From: Sipunculus nudus
Lineage: Eukaryota; Annelida; Sipuncula; Golfingiida; Sipunculidae
Reading direction: 5' to 3'
Length of the DNA: 64,000 bases
NCBI GenBank assembly: GCA_026874595.1
Contig: CM049317.1
Location: forward strand, 44,664,401-44,728,400
This document shows, one piece after another, positions 33,176 to 46,500 of the stretch. Numbering within the stretch: the stretch's first letter is position 1; every line of letters begins with the position of its first letter. The notes under the pieces were generated by a model. The model did no database searches, was not told where the DNA came from, and saw only the letters and a program-made list of their open reading frames with translations. Both the position numbers and the translations under genes were made by a program.

Positions 33176-36100
33176 TTATTGGTCAAAACACCTTAGAAAC
33201 GCACACAGAGATATTAAAACCAGGTTAATAATTGTAAATAAGTGTAAAATTTAGTTCTGTTTTAGGTTTGAGAATTCCATCAGAATAACATATACACATG
33301 TACTCGTGTTATCCTTCCAAAATAACTTGACTAGTAACGTTGGAAATTTGGTAAAATACGCCATATCCAAAATATTGTCAGCTGATCTCCATAATTTGTT
33401 GTTTCTTTGTAGGTGCAACGGTTAGGTTTACAAGTTTGTCCCTTTTTCTACACAGTTCATGATCGCCTCTCAAACTGGATTTATCATTTCAGCTTCTGTT
33501 GAGAGATCTATACGCAGTGAGCGCGTTATTTTCTTCAACACAACTCTGGCGGAGGGATCCAGAGTGTGTCAGAACTTCGGCGGAAGACTGGAGACAGGGA
33601 ACAGCGAGAGGTCACGTGACCGTTTACGTCAGGGTAACGTAACCACAGTCCTTCTGGGTCTCTTGAAGAAAGTCTCCAACTGGACCCGCCTTGATGGAAA
33701 GGAGTTCTTCGGAAGTAAGTCTTATGCAATCACAAATTCATCATGAGTGGCGCCTGTTTTTTGCATCACCACGTCACTAGAAAGTTTCCAAATAAGTCTT
33801 TTAAAGAAAATTGTGAATTCTAAGATTTCTTCTGCTATATATCGCCTGAATTCTCACATTTTTATACCTCTGTAACGTTGTAAAAAAAAGACATGCGAAA
33901 AAAAGACAAATATGGAGCACGCCTTTATGGAAATGACTACATTTCTCCCCATTCTCAAAATAAATCAAGGGATCACGAACATCAATTTTTTTTGCAGCTT
34001 TAGTCATAATGAAGAAACAAATCTCTTGATCCTGCATTTCTAAGCACATGATTAACAAAATTGACGGAAAGACTGAAACACTGTATAAACTGACTCTATT
34101 TTACTGTGCTTGTGTTCAGTGTGAGTACTCAGTGAGGTTCTTTTTTATAAATTGGCACAACTGAATATTTTAAACTATTTTTACAATTTTGAATATTATT
34201 TAATCTTTCGATGATAGACACGTAATGTTTTACTCTAGTAATCTAAACAAACAATGATCTTATATTTGCATATATAACGTTATATATGCACATAATCTTT
34301 GAAAAAGTTTTTTGCATGTATATGTTAATCTACGTTTGTTTAAAGGAGCGCATGAGCCCTGGGGGTCTACAGGGGGTAAGGAATGTGGCTACTACAGGGA
34401 CGGACGGATCTATGCTGACTCCTGCTGGAGGAAAAAGGCGGCAGTATGCCAGGCACAAGGTATGTCCCAGATCAGAAAGCTCAAATAAAGGTACTATTAT
34501 TTTTGGACTGATGATTAAATTAATATTTGTGATGTTCTATAAGTGGATGCTGCTTACCGCTTTGGAAGTGGACAAAGTGTATCAGAATACGAGATATACC
34601 AAATATGGATGATCATTTTATCATGGTTTCTGAAATTAAGATTTTCGTGCAGCATATGCACATACGCAATAAAGATATGACTGCAAGTCTTCTCATCTGA
34701 AGCCGCTGAAATCAGGGCGCAAGGTAGTTTTCCTCTGTTAATATTTCAGCAAAATATGCTTTCTTTTCGCGACAATAAAGTAGCAATGTAGTGCACACGA
34801 GGCGAAGCATTAAGTCTAGAAACTCTATTGAACCAGAAATGGTGTTTTCTTGTTGGATTATGCATCTCACCACATGAAAAATCTTGATCTCTTCCGTTGT
34901 CCCCTATCCATTTTAACTTTCTCCAGCCCTTCATCTCCTCCTAGTTTTCTGTTCCCTGGGGAGTACATGTCAAATATCTGTTTTCCCGAAAAGATAAGTT
35001 CCCTTAATGATGCAACATTATATAAGAATAAATTGTACAACAAAACTGAAAATAAACATATTCTGCTGAACAGGTGACGGATGCAGACAGTGTAAACACG
35101 ACGTATGTCAAGTAATAACGGATGTAGCACACGGCAACGAAACAGCAGTCAGGTGTCTCTACATCCGGCGGAAAGACTACACATGGTTTCAGGCAAGTGA
35201 CGCTTGTAGTTTCTCGCGCATGCGTCTGGTTGTTCCGGATGAAGAGACCAGAGAAGTGATGAAGAACATGGAAGGTGACCTGTGGCTGGGCGTTTACCGT
35301 GCCGCCTGGTACGACATCAACCAGCCAGATACTGGTGTGTGGTAGTATATGAACACTTTGTACCCACAGCTGGCTTGGTTTTGCACATAATCTTCACACG
35401 AATAAACAGGAATTTATTAAAATACATAATAATATATATTCAAGTAGAAACGTACTTCCTACTTAAGCTTTGCTATGTGGAACAGTAAAATGTTTAGTTC
35501 TCAGATCAGCTCCAATACAGCATTTGATACCAATGAATTACCATTTTCTGGGATGAAAACATTGTCCTCTCTCATGACAGAGTCATAACTTATTGAATTG
35601 CTCCTTGTGTGAAAACTACTAAGATAACATAACACCTCGCCACCAAGCCGGGGGGGGGGGGGGGGGGATAACACGTATTTTACACAATATAGTGTGGTAC
35701 GTATAACGGCAGACTCCTGCAAATATCTATACCATCATGATTCTTGTTACCATCGAAACTGAGTACTTTCAGTTGGAACCTTGCTTCACAAGCCCTGGCT
35801 TCTGGAACCGTCAGGCTTCTCTATCAGTACAGAAGCCACACATCTCATTTTAACGTTAAGGGCATAATACATTTTGATTCTCATAGACTGGCAATATTTT
35901 TATATATAGCACACATTCCATTAATTTTACATTTACGTGCGACCTCAGCTGACACTAGAAAGGTTTGAGATTTTACGCGGTAAAACCGACTAACTCTTGC
36001 GTATCCCTAAGTGACAAAATCAATACATGACTCACATAAAGAACTGATAAAACTGAATAAAGATGATGGCACCTGCCACTTTCATTTTCTTTATCAATTT

Positions 36101-39100
36101 ATAAATTTTCAGGAAAACCCTGTTCGTTTTTTTTACTATATCTATACTTATGTTTTACAGAAGCCGTGCCAAACTTCGCCGAGTGGACAGGCGACCTGCG
36201 TGAACACCTCGTGGCAGACAAACACTGTATTGTCATGGAAACTGACAGAGCCCAGGCAAGATTTAAACCAGTAGATTGTGAGACTCGCGGCATGGTCGCT
36301 TGTACAGGTCAGTCATAAAAACCTGAACGTGTTGTCACTGATAAAAAAGGCAGCAAGAGGGACAGGGTAAAAGGTTGTTTAAGTTTTGTTTAAGGTTAGT
36401 TCAAATTTCGTTTAGGTTTTCGTTTTAGTTTATTTTCAGTTTAATTCCCTTCCGTTTATTTTATTTAATTTGATATGATATACTAGAACATTATTTAGAT
36501 CTATTAAAATAAATCACAGTGTAAATGTTAATACTGTATTTTGCTGGAAAAAGGTCACAACATTGCATTATAAATATTGCAACCAACCACAACAAGACTT
36601 TCACATAACAAAGCAGGACAGTGGCGGATCCAAACATTCGAGAATATTTGAGGACCTGTCACATAAAATATGAGGATTTTCTGTTTGAGTAGTGAGTATA
36701 TTAACGTGTGGCCGGCTTTCATATTCAGATATCTTCAAAAAAGGGATATTCACTCGAAAGTAGAATGTTGATGTCAATGGAGAAAATGCATATCTATGTT
36801 TAAAACCTGCAAAATATCATCATCTTTCAAAAGTAATTCTCGTGGTAAAATGATTGTTAAAATTTCCAAGTCGTATATTAAACTTTTAACCGGCTTATTT
36901 TTGGGCTAACGGGAAGGCCGTGCCTCACTCACAGGCGAATGCCATTCAGGGGGTTCCTCGATTTTATGACCCAGCAGAGTGTACTAACAGAAAGACTCGC
37001 TATAGAAATATTTGGAAGCTATCATAATATGGACTCAATCACAAAGCTGTTCATTAATATCCTCAACTTCTGACTTGGAAAGTAATAAATGTGTTAATTT
37101 AATAATCTCATTTCTAGGGAATAAAAAAGAAATATGTCCCCCTCTTCATCGACGATTTTCATAATATTACATAATATAACAAAATATAAAACAACACGAT
37201 ATTACATAATATAAAACATGACATAATGGAAACACAATACACAACCATTTAATACAATAACTTCGAACAATATTATGGAATGCTGGCCCGTGAGCTCGGT
37301 GCAGGACGTCAGCTTTGAGCTGTTGGCTATCAAAGCGTATAGACCAAAATCGGCGCCCGGTTCTTGTGTTCTTAATTAACCTGAATAATACATCGGATGT
37401 ACGGAATCTGCATAATGCTTGGTGATGTCAGAGGAAAGAGAGTAAGTGGGGACCTCCAGTCACATTGTGTTCACATGATGGAGAGACAGATCGTGTTATT
37501 GCAGGCATACACGCAAAATTCAGCATTTGATCCGGAAACAAGGTTGAAGTGATGTCACTTTCACGGATATTTTGAATGCTTTCTGAAGGTCGGGACTCTA
37601 AAAGCCATTATAAACGTCAGTTTTATTTACCTAGGTGGCGCTCTTTACAAGGCTATACAATTAGCACTTTCATGTCCGAATTATGTTACATATTTCAACC
37701 GTCGTTTATGTTACAACTTGTTTTATGATTTATAATCATATAATTATATTTATAATTGCACTCTCAGTGTCTATAATAGTCCTGTATGTTGAGTGTACAT
37801 GTCAGCCACGTCATGTTACTCTCAGTATGGATATGAACCTTCTGTTAAAAAGTAGTTTTGGCCAACACGCACGGACACACACACCCTCCCTGACCCCTAT
37901 TTCCAACGGAAATGCATTAATACAGGTGTGCCTTACCGCAGAAAAATTTGCCTTTCCGCTAAAGATGCACCCTACCATCATATCAAACTTTCAGGCACAC
38001 TTTGCTCAGTGTAAACCTGATTCTGTCATTTTTATACATGCCATCCTACATGCACACTTGCATGCATAAAGAACTGAATGTTTTCAATAGTAACACTGTT
38101 AATCAGAAACACGATTGTGCAGTAAGAAAAAAACAGGAAATAGAGGAGAGGAGGAACTAAAAGCCAGAAATGTAAAAAAAAAAAAAATTAGGCCATTTTT
38201 ATAAGAAAATATAGGAAATATAGGGATTGGGTGGAACACCGCCTGTAACGGTATTGGTTTATGTGTCATGTTTGTTATAACATATCAGCTACTAATGTGG
38301 AATACATCTAAGTACTCACCTTTCAAACGGATTGGTAAAAATGAAAAATGCCTTTTCGTGCACATGTTTGTCTGACACAGGCGGAAAGGCGTTTTTTCGA
38401 CCCCTGTATATATATATAATAAATATATAAATGAATGAATGAATGAATGAATGAATGAACGAATGAATGTATGTATGAGGCCAGGGGAGTATAGCAGGGA
38501 GTTGACATGGGGGGGGGGGGGGGTGTTCGTATGAGTATAGAAATGACTGATAAGAAATTGGTTAAGGTTAAATTATACACACAAACACACACACACTTAC
38601 ATATATAGCATGTGCCGGGTCTTTGTCTATGTGGGTTTCTTTATGTAAAGAGAAAAAAGCATTTCTTAGTTACTGCGTTATATAGACTTTGTATATATGG
38701 TATTTGTCGAATGATGGGGGACGTGAACCAAAATATAATTTCCTATGACCCTTTTTTATTTGGGCAATTACTGATAAGTAACTGAATTAAAAATAATAGT
38801 CAATTTCACATTTAAGAAGTGTTTTAAATCTTCTAATAATTGAAATTCACGAAAGCAGCGTCACATGATTCGACATAACATTAATTATTCAAGTGGTAAA
38901 TTTGTTAATATATTAAAAATGCTACAAAATAAAACAATAATAAATCTAAAGGACTCTTTGGTGTGTTGCAATGTCTGAAGAATGTTGGCTTTATTTGGCA
39001 TTTAGGCGAGTGCAGCCTATCTGTTAATGTAAATCACGTGTATTAACCTAAAATATACGGTGATTTCAGCTACGTATACCATATTACCATATAACACTTA

Positions 39101-40089
39101 AATCATATACACAAGAGGCCTTACATGCATGTAATTTGTGCCGTGCTTAAGCTCTCCTATAATATATCATAGTAAATAGGCTGTCATAAACTAACACACT
39201 ATATGAGTATTTCTGCACACAATCATATTTATTGTCCTGAGGGGTTATCTATATTCAATATTTAGACCTGCATATATTTTTATATATAATGCACTTTCCG
39301 TGTCCATGAGAACTATGGAACTCACAAGATATATATTATCCGATACAGTATATATCATCCGATGTAGTTGGTCATGGTACCTTGATTGGTTGGAAAGACA
39401 TTTCAACTTAGGTTTTACGAGCCAAGTAATCTGGACCAAAATAAGAGAAAGGGTTAATCTTTCCCATTAATATAGAATCCAAGAGGCCAGACTGGACAAA
39501 CTTTATTCCTCGAAAAATACGCCCATATAACCTTACGAACTACAGAAATATTGTGTAAAACTACAAATAATAATATGTAAACCTGCAGGATACCTGTGAA
39601 CTAAATTGAGATATATATGTACATATAACATGTACAAAAAGTCATTTTTTTAATATCAGTTTATATCAAAGTTTGAATTAGATGTGTTCTTTTTGAATTG
39701 TGTGTGGTGAGATTTATAGTGTAACTCAGAACATAGTTTCACTGATAAATTCCTTTTGCGTTTTAGCCAGAATTCTTCTTTTAGAACTTTGACTAGTTTT
39801 ACGTGATTTTCATGTTTCTTTTCTAAAATCAGTTGTTTGATTTTACAGATAGATTTTATGGCAGTTCTAGAGTCTTCATTAATCCGTTGACGGTTTAAGG
39901 TGCTGTTGTTTATATTTGTTCTCTCGTTAAACATGACTGCTTATTGCTGTCTGAGACCGACTTGCTCCTCCATATTAATGTGCCAGCTGGCCGTTGAAAG
40001 TGTTCTTGCAGTTACATATAAGCCTACTAAAGCATCAATATGACATCACTTTGACGTATGCATCCTTAATAATGACATTTGTATCATAA

Positions 40090-40137
<48 letters not shown>

Positions 40138-40519
40138 TGTGGTTGGCTTCATATTCGCGAGGCTGAAATTTCACGATTTCTCCATATATAATGTTTTGCG
40201 AGGGTTTCATTTTCGCGATCTCACCAGAACCTATATCAAAAATTTGGTAAATCCATCCCTGCGTATTATAAAATGAGAATAAGTCATGAGTTTGTGATAT
40301 TCTTCTCAAATAACGATGGACCCGAACACACAGCACAATTAGTTTAGTTCAAATTTAAGGGAACGTTTCCCCTGTACCTGCATGGATGTAACTTATTATA
40401 AAATTTCTCACTGTTCTAACCAATTCCCATACAAGTATTGGCTACACTAAATAAGAAGAACATACTCAATAGGACAATTATTCCCGAGGGATTCATTTTC
40501 GCGATTATTTCCCATTCGC

Positions 40520-40586
<67 letters not shown>

Positions 40587-43500
40587 CTCAGCAGAGGCGG
40601 ATCCAGGATTTAGGAAAAGGGGGGTCCAACCCAGGAGGACTAATGAAAATCCTTAAAAAAAGGTCATCAGGTCTGAAAAAGGGGGGTCCAGGCCGCAAAA
40701 TTACGTCTAAAACCCCTTAAAAATGATTGCTTCGGGTGAAAAAAGGGGGATCCGCTTCTGCTCTGCGTTGGATGATATTGAGCGTTTAAAGGTCTCGGAT
40801 GTAAATACTGTTACAGGTGCCCTTTTTATTGTGTGCAGCGGTTTTGCATGTGTTTCTTTTATTGTGCGCATGGGTGCTCCATGCGTTGTTGACATTTGGT
40901 TCGTGTGCTACGCGTGTCACGTGTTGCCTGGCCGGTTGTTGCAGGCTCAGTTTAATCCGCATGGATTCTTTGTTCTTGTATGTTCTTTGGACGTGTGCAC
41001 TGTGTTCGATTCTTTAGATTGTCCGAGCAATAGAAGGTTCTTGGCTGGAGGTGAGAAGTTATAAATAGGGGGCTGTGTTTTAGAGCCGGGAGAGAGGTGA
41101 GAGAATATTCGAGCGGACACAGAAGCGTGTGTGTCAGTTTGTGGGACCTATTCCGATAAGTGCGGCAATTATAGATTTTCTTCAGATTTTCTTCTGGATT
41201 TGCGACGAATCTTATTTGGTCTTCAGTTTACTCTCGGGATTGTTACAAGAGCTTTATATTGGACTGTTATTCTCCGAGAGAATTTGTGTGAACTGTTCGT
41301 CCAGCTCATACATTTTAAAGAACTTGTCGCTGTGACAGTGGTGGTATCCAGGTACTGTGCACTTTGTTTATTAGGCTGTTTGATTACATTGATTTGCTGT
41401 TATTGTACTATGTAATTGTATTGAGTTAATGTATTGTAATGTTAGGGTTGTTTTGAGGATAAATTTTAGTTATTTGTTAACAAAAAAACACTGACTTCTT
41501 TATTCATTCCCCTAGACATTTCTCGCTGCAGAGTGTTACAGAATCTGATTTTTTTATCTCCATTACCAAATAAATGTTCATCACGCATACGTGATCTGTT
41601 GATATTAGGTTCCTTAAGAATACCCATCAATGAAGACTTTTCAACACGTCATTTTTAATCTGTTTTACAGTTTCAGATAACAAGTGCGGGTGCCCAACTA
41701 CAGGACACACACCAAATGATGTATCTGAAAGTGGTATGTATATATATACATATTCATGTGTTGGCCTTGCAAGTATATTCTAAAAGCAGATGAACATGTT
41801 ACATAGAAATCAACCCTCTCCTTATCTTCTTCTATTTTTGTTATGACACAATTTCAAGGAAAATAAATATGCATGTATCACATAAAAGTATTTAAATCCA
41901 TAACAACTGAATAATTTACTTAACATCAGATGAGGCACAATAGAGAGGGTAGCCTGTTTATAATCAATTACCAATTACCTTGTCCCTAGATGACATTAAA
42001 AAAAAGGACCAGCTGTTTTGAACACGGGCCTTCTGATATCATGATGGTGATGACGTCAACGTGAAGTCATATCAAGGCAGATCAATCAGATTACATACAA
42101 AGTGTGTTCTCTGATGTATATTAACCGTGTCTAATTTGTATTCGTCTTAACAATAAGCAGTTATATTGCTGTCATATCGAAATGAAACAATGGTAGGATC
42201 CGACATTTATCATTCAAAAAGCAGCGTGGGTTAAAAATCTGGTTGATGTATAGTAAATGTTTCAATCTTCAGATGAAGTCAGTATGACCAGTGATCTTTA
42301 TGGGGAGGTACAAGCGGTAAAGGAGAAACCGAAGAAAGGTATGTATAACCACACACACTCATACATACACACACCATTACCCGTATGCATGTGCACAGTG
42401 ACATGTATACGCCTGGTTCTGGTTTGAATCCCTCTGAATATGGATATATTCCGTATGACTGCAACTTGCAGAGCTACGACAGATATGTTTGAGAATTTAA
42501 AAGGATTTACAAGTGCATCATCCTATACTCATATAATTGTCATCAAGGTTGAAAAAATATATAAAATATACAAAATCTACAACCACAATAAAAACGTGAC
42601 TGTCCATGTTTCAAAGTTTTTGTAACGCTATATGTTTCAGGCAGGCTAACTACGCGTCAGGGTTGAAGTTAAGATGTTTCAGGCGAGCTGACAACACATC
42701 AGATTTAAAGTTACGTTGCATGTTTCATGCGGACTAACAATCATCAGAGATGCTGTTACGCTGCATGTTTTATGCGGGCTGACCACACTCAAGATTATAG
42801 TTACGATGTATGTTACATGCGGGCTGACCGCACTTCAGGGTTGTAGTTACATTTTATGTTTCAGGTGGGTTGACCATGCGTCAGGGTTGGAGTAACGTTG
42901 TATGTTTCAGGTGGGTTGACCATATGTCAGGGATGTAGTAACGCTGTATGTTTCATGCTGGCTGACCGCTCTTCAGGGTTGTAGTTACGTTGTATGTTTC
43001 ATGCAGGCTGACCATGCGTCAGGGATGTAGTTACGCTGTATGTTTCATGCTGGTTGACCACACTTCAGGGCTGTAGTTACGTTGTATGTTTCAGGTGGGT
43101 TGACCATGTGTCAGGGATGAAGTTATGCTGTATGTTTCATGCGAGCTGACCACACTTCGGGGTTGTAGTTACGTTGTAGATTTAAGGTTGGTTGACCATT
43201 CGTCAGGGTTGTAGTTACGTTGTATGTTTCAGGTTGGTTGACCATGTGTCAGGGATGTAGTTACCGCTTTACGTTTCATGCGGGCTGACCATACTTCAGA
43301 GTTGTAGTTACTTTGTTAATTTTTTAGGTTGGTAGACCATTCGCCAGGGTTGAAGTTACGCTGTATGTTTCAGGTAGGTTGACCATGCGTCAGGGTTGTA
43401 GTTACGTTGTATGTTTCAGGTGGGTTGACCATGTGTCAGGGATGTAGTTACCGCTGTACGTTTCATGCGGGCTGACCATACTTCAGGGTTGTAGTTACAT

Positions 43501-46500
43501 TGTAGATTTTAGGTTTGTTGACCATTCGTCAGGGTTGTAGTTACGTTGTAAGTTTCAGGTGGGTGACCATGTGTCGGGGATGTAGTTATCGCTGTATGTT
43601 CCAGGTGGGTTGACCATGTGTCAGGAATGTAGTTACCGCTGTACGTTTCATGCGGGCTGACCATACTTCAGGGTTGTAGTTACATTGTAGATTTTAGGTT
43701 TGTTGACCATTCGTCAGGGTTGTAGTTACGTTGTAAGTTTCAGGTGGGTGACCATGTGTCGGGGATGTAGTTATCGCTGTATGTTCCAGGTGGGTTGACC
43801 ATGTGTCAGGAATGTAGTAACCGCTCCATGTTTCCTGCAGGTAGCCCACACTTCAGGGTTGTAGTTACGTTGTAGGTTTCATGTGGGTTGACCATGCGTC
43901 AGGGTTGAATTTACGCTGTATGTTTCATGCGGGCTGGCCACACTTCAGGGTTGTAGTTACCTTGTAAGTTTCAGGTGGGTTGACCATATTTCAAGGCTGG
44001 AGTAACGTTGTATGTTTCAGGTTACGTTGTGTGGTTCAGGTTTGTTAACCATGCTTCAAGGTTGGCAGGGATTTAAGTGCGCTGTATGTTTCATGCGGGC
44101 TGACCACACTTCAGGGTTCTAGTCATGCTGTATATTTTAGGTTGGTTGACCATTCGTCAGGGCTGTAGTTACGTTGTATGTTTCAGGTGGGTTGACCATG
44201 CGTCAGGGTTGTAGTTACGTTGTTAGTTTCATGCGGGCTGCCCACACTTCAGGGTTGTAGTTACGTTGTAAGTTTCATTTGAGTTGACCATGCGTCAGGG
44301 TTGTAGTTACGATGTATGGTTCAGGTGGGTTGACCATGCGTCAGGGTTTTAGTAACGTTGGAAATTTCATGCGGGTTGACCATGCGTCAGGGTTGTAGTT
44401 ACTTGTAAGTTTCATGTGGGCTGCCCGCACATCAGGGTTGTAGTTACGTTGTAAGTTTCATTTGAGTTGACCATGCGTCAGGGTTTTAGTTACGATGTAT
44501 GTTTCATGCGAGCTGATCACACTTCAGGGTTGTAGTTACGTTGTGTGTTTCAGGTGGGTTGACCATGCGTCAGGGATGTAGTGTCGCTGTATGTTTCAGG
44601 TGGGCTGACAAAACGTCAGGGATGTAGTTACGCTGTATGTTTCATGCGGGCTGACCACACTTCAGGCTTGTAGATACGCTGTAGCTTTCATGCGGACTGA
44701 CCACACTTCAGGCTTGTGGATACCAGAGTTGGGTCCGAGTACTTTTAAAGTACTAGAGTACGAGTACTGAGTACTTTAAAAGTACTCGAGTACAGGGATG
44801 AGTACTTTTGCACTTTTTTTCAAAAGTACTCGAGTACCGAGTACTCAAAATGTACTCATGAGTACTTAAATGAGTACTTTTTTAACCAAACTTGTTTAAT
44901 GATGTTATTGAATTATATATATTCTCAGAAAGTTAAAAATATTTTTATAAATGAAAACCTAGTACAAGATAACAGTATATACAATGTTGTGTTATGCTTA
45001 ATCAAAATACTGAGGCGAAATGCAAACTCTACGGCATATAAACTGGCCATATACGGTTGAAATATATCAAGGCATTAACTTATTAAAGTAGACGGTTTGC
45101 TTTGAAGAAACATCTGGTCTCGTAGGTTCTCAAAAATATATTTCTTAGCCAAGACAAGATAAACAATTTACTTAATGTTGTATTATGCAAATTTAAAATA
45201 GTGGTGGGAATGTTCAGAAACTACAACATAAAAAGTTACATAAATGTTAATAAATAAAATTATATTGTTAAAGGAAATCTCACTGACATTGTATAAAGCA
45301 TATAACCATATGTTAACTATATGTTATCATATAATAATAACAATGATAACAATTATAATAATAATAACAACCATATGTTATTACTTATATAATATCAACT
45401 TATGAATAATATGTGGCTGTAGCCTAATGCAGATATTTAGTGACAAACGGTATATGTAAAAATAGTATAAAACAACATATCTGACAGACTGACCATGTCA
45501 TTCATCATGTGTAATAATTTATGAGTATTAACAACAGTTACGTCAGTGATTAATACAACAAGGAATGAGGCAATAGTAATGCGTAATATAAATAGCATAT
45601 TACAGGTTTTCAAAGTTAGTAAGAGTAATATTGACAGACAGACAGACAGTTTATTATTATAGTGACATGTAACAAACATGATATTAACTTAATCATAGGC
45701 ACATCAGTCAATTACCCAGCCCTCCTTGGGCTTATATGTCACCTAAAGTATAAAGACAATAAAGACATAGTGGTAAACTTTTAACAATAATAAACATCAT
45801 TAGAATATAAGGGCTGCGCATGTTCTAACAGATTAAGAGAAAAGTAAATCTATCCTCTTGTTCCAAGAGCGGACCAAGTATTAAGCCAAAATCTTACAAC
45901 CACCATTCATTAAATAAACCAAATGATCTGTTTTATCAAGAAGAGGAAATTGTGCATAATTGCAGGACGTTTTATCAAATAGATTTGTTCGGAGTGTATG
46001 TTAAGCATGCAGAACATTCAAAAATGAAGTGTTTTTCATCTTCGACTTCACCATCAATACATAAAGGACAAACACTTTCTTTAATTTTTAGTTTCCTATA
46101 TTGTTTTGTAACGTCATCTTTAATATTTTGAAATCTGCCAGTTTCTATTTTCAGTGGGAATATATCACATCTAAGCTGAGCAAGTAGTGATCTTTGCTTT
46201 CGGGTCATAAACTTTTTAACATATACTTCTGTACTATATGTGGTTTTAAAACTGGTATAAGTTCTTAATTAAGGTGTTGATCGACATTGTTCGATCCATT
46301 TATTTTGATAATCGGAACACAACTTTTGTTCCAGATTACGGAAGCAGCATATGGCGCCATTTCATTATATATGTGAAATAAATCAATGGATTTGAGGATC
46401 TTCTCCACATCTGAGCACCAGTTATCAGTGACTTGGTTATAATCCCATATTAATACTTTATTGGTCAGTCTACTTTTATCCATATCCAACAAGTGATTCC

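Larger units (their letters stand above)
36308..41670. other. Lectin receptor intron 5 with several insertions
   Basis: 5.4-kb intron. It contains a 'gtggcggatcc' fragment at 36622, a (GAAT)n run at 38431-38470, a G15 tract at 38509-38523, (TA)n runs at 40091-40136 and 40523-40585 around an ATTCGCGA/TTTTCGCGAT repeat, the poly(G) element at 40589-40765 and an LTR-like segment at 40809-41541. No extra exon of matching phase was found. A charged 92-codon minus-strand frame (39656-39934) has no recognisable family. Confidence 0.5.

Noticed and set aside
37683-38069. 128-codon plus-strand frame in receptor intron 5
   Set aside because: No domain or signal, and it lies inside an intron with clear flanking exons in another phase.
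39656-39934. Charged 92-codon minus-strand frame (NEDSRTAIKSICKIKQLI region)
   Set aside because: Composition is protein-like, but no start context, companion exon or family could be identified; left unannotated.
40723-41415. Cys/Val/Phe-rich frames of 94-113 codons
   Set aside because: Overlapping in different frames within the LTR-like segment; no gag, protease or other motif.
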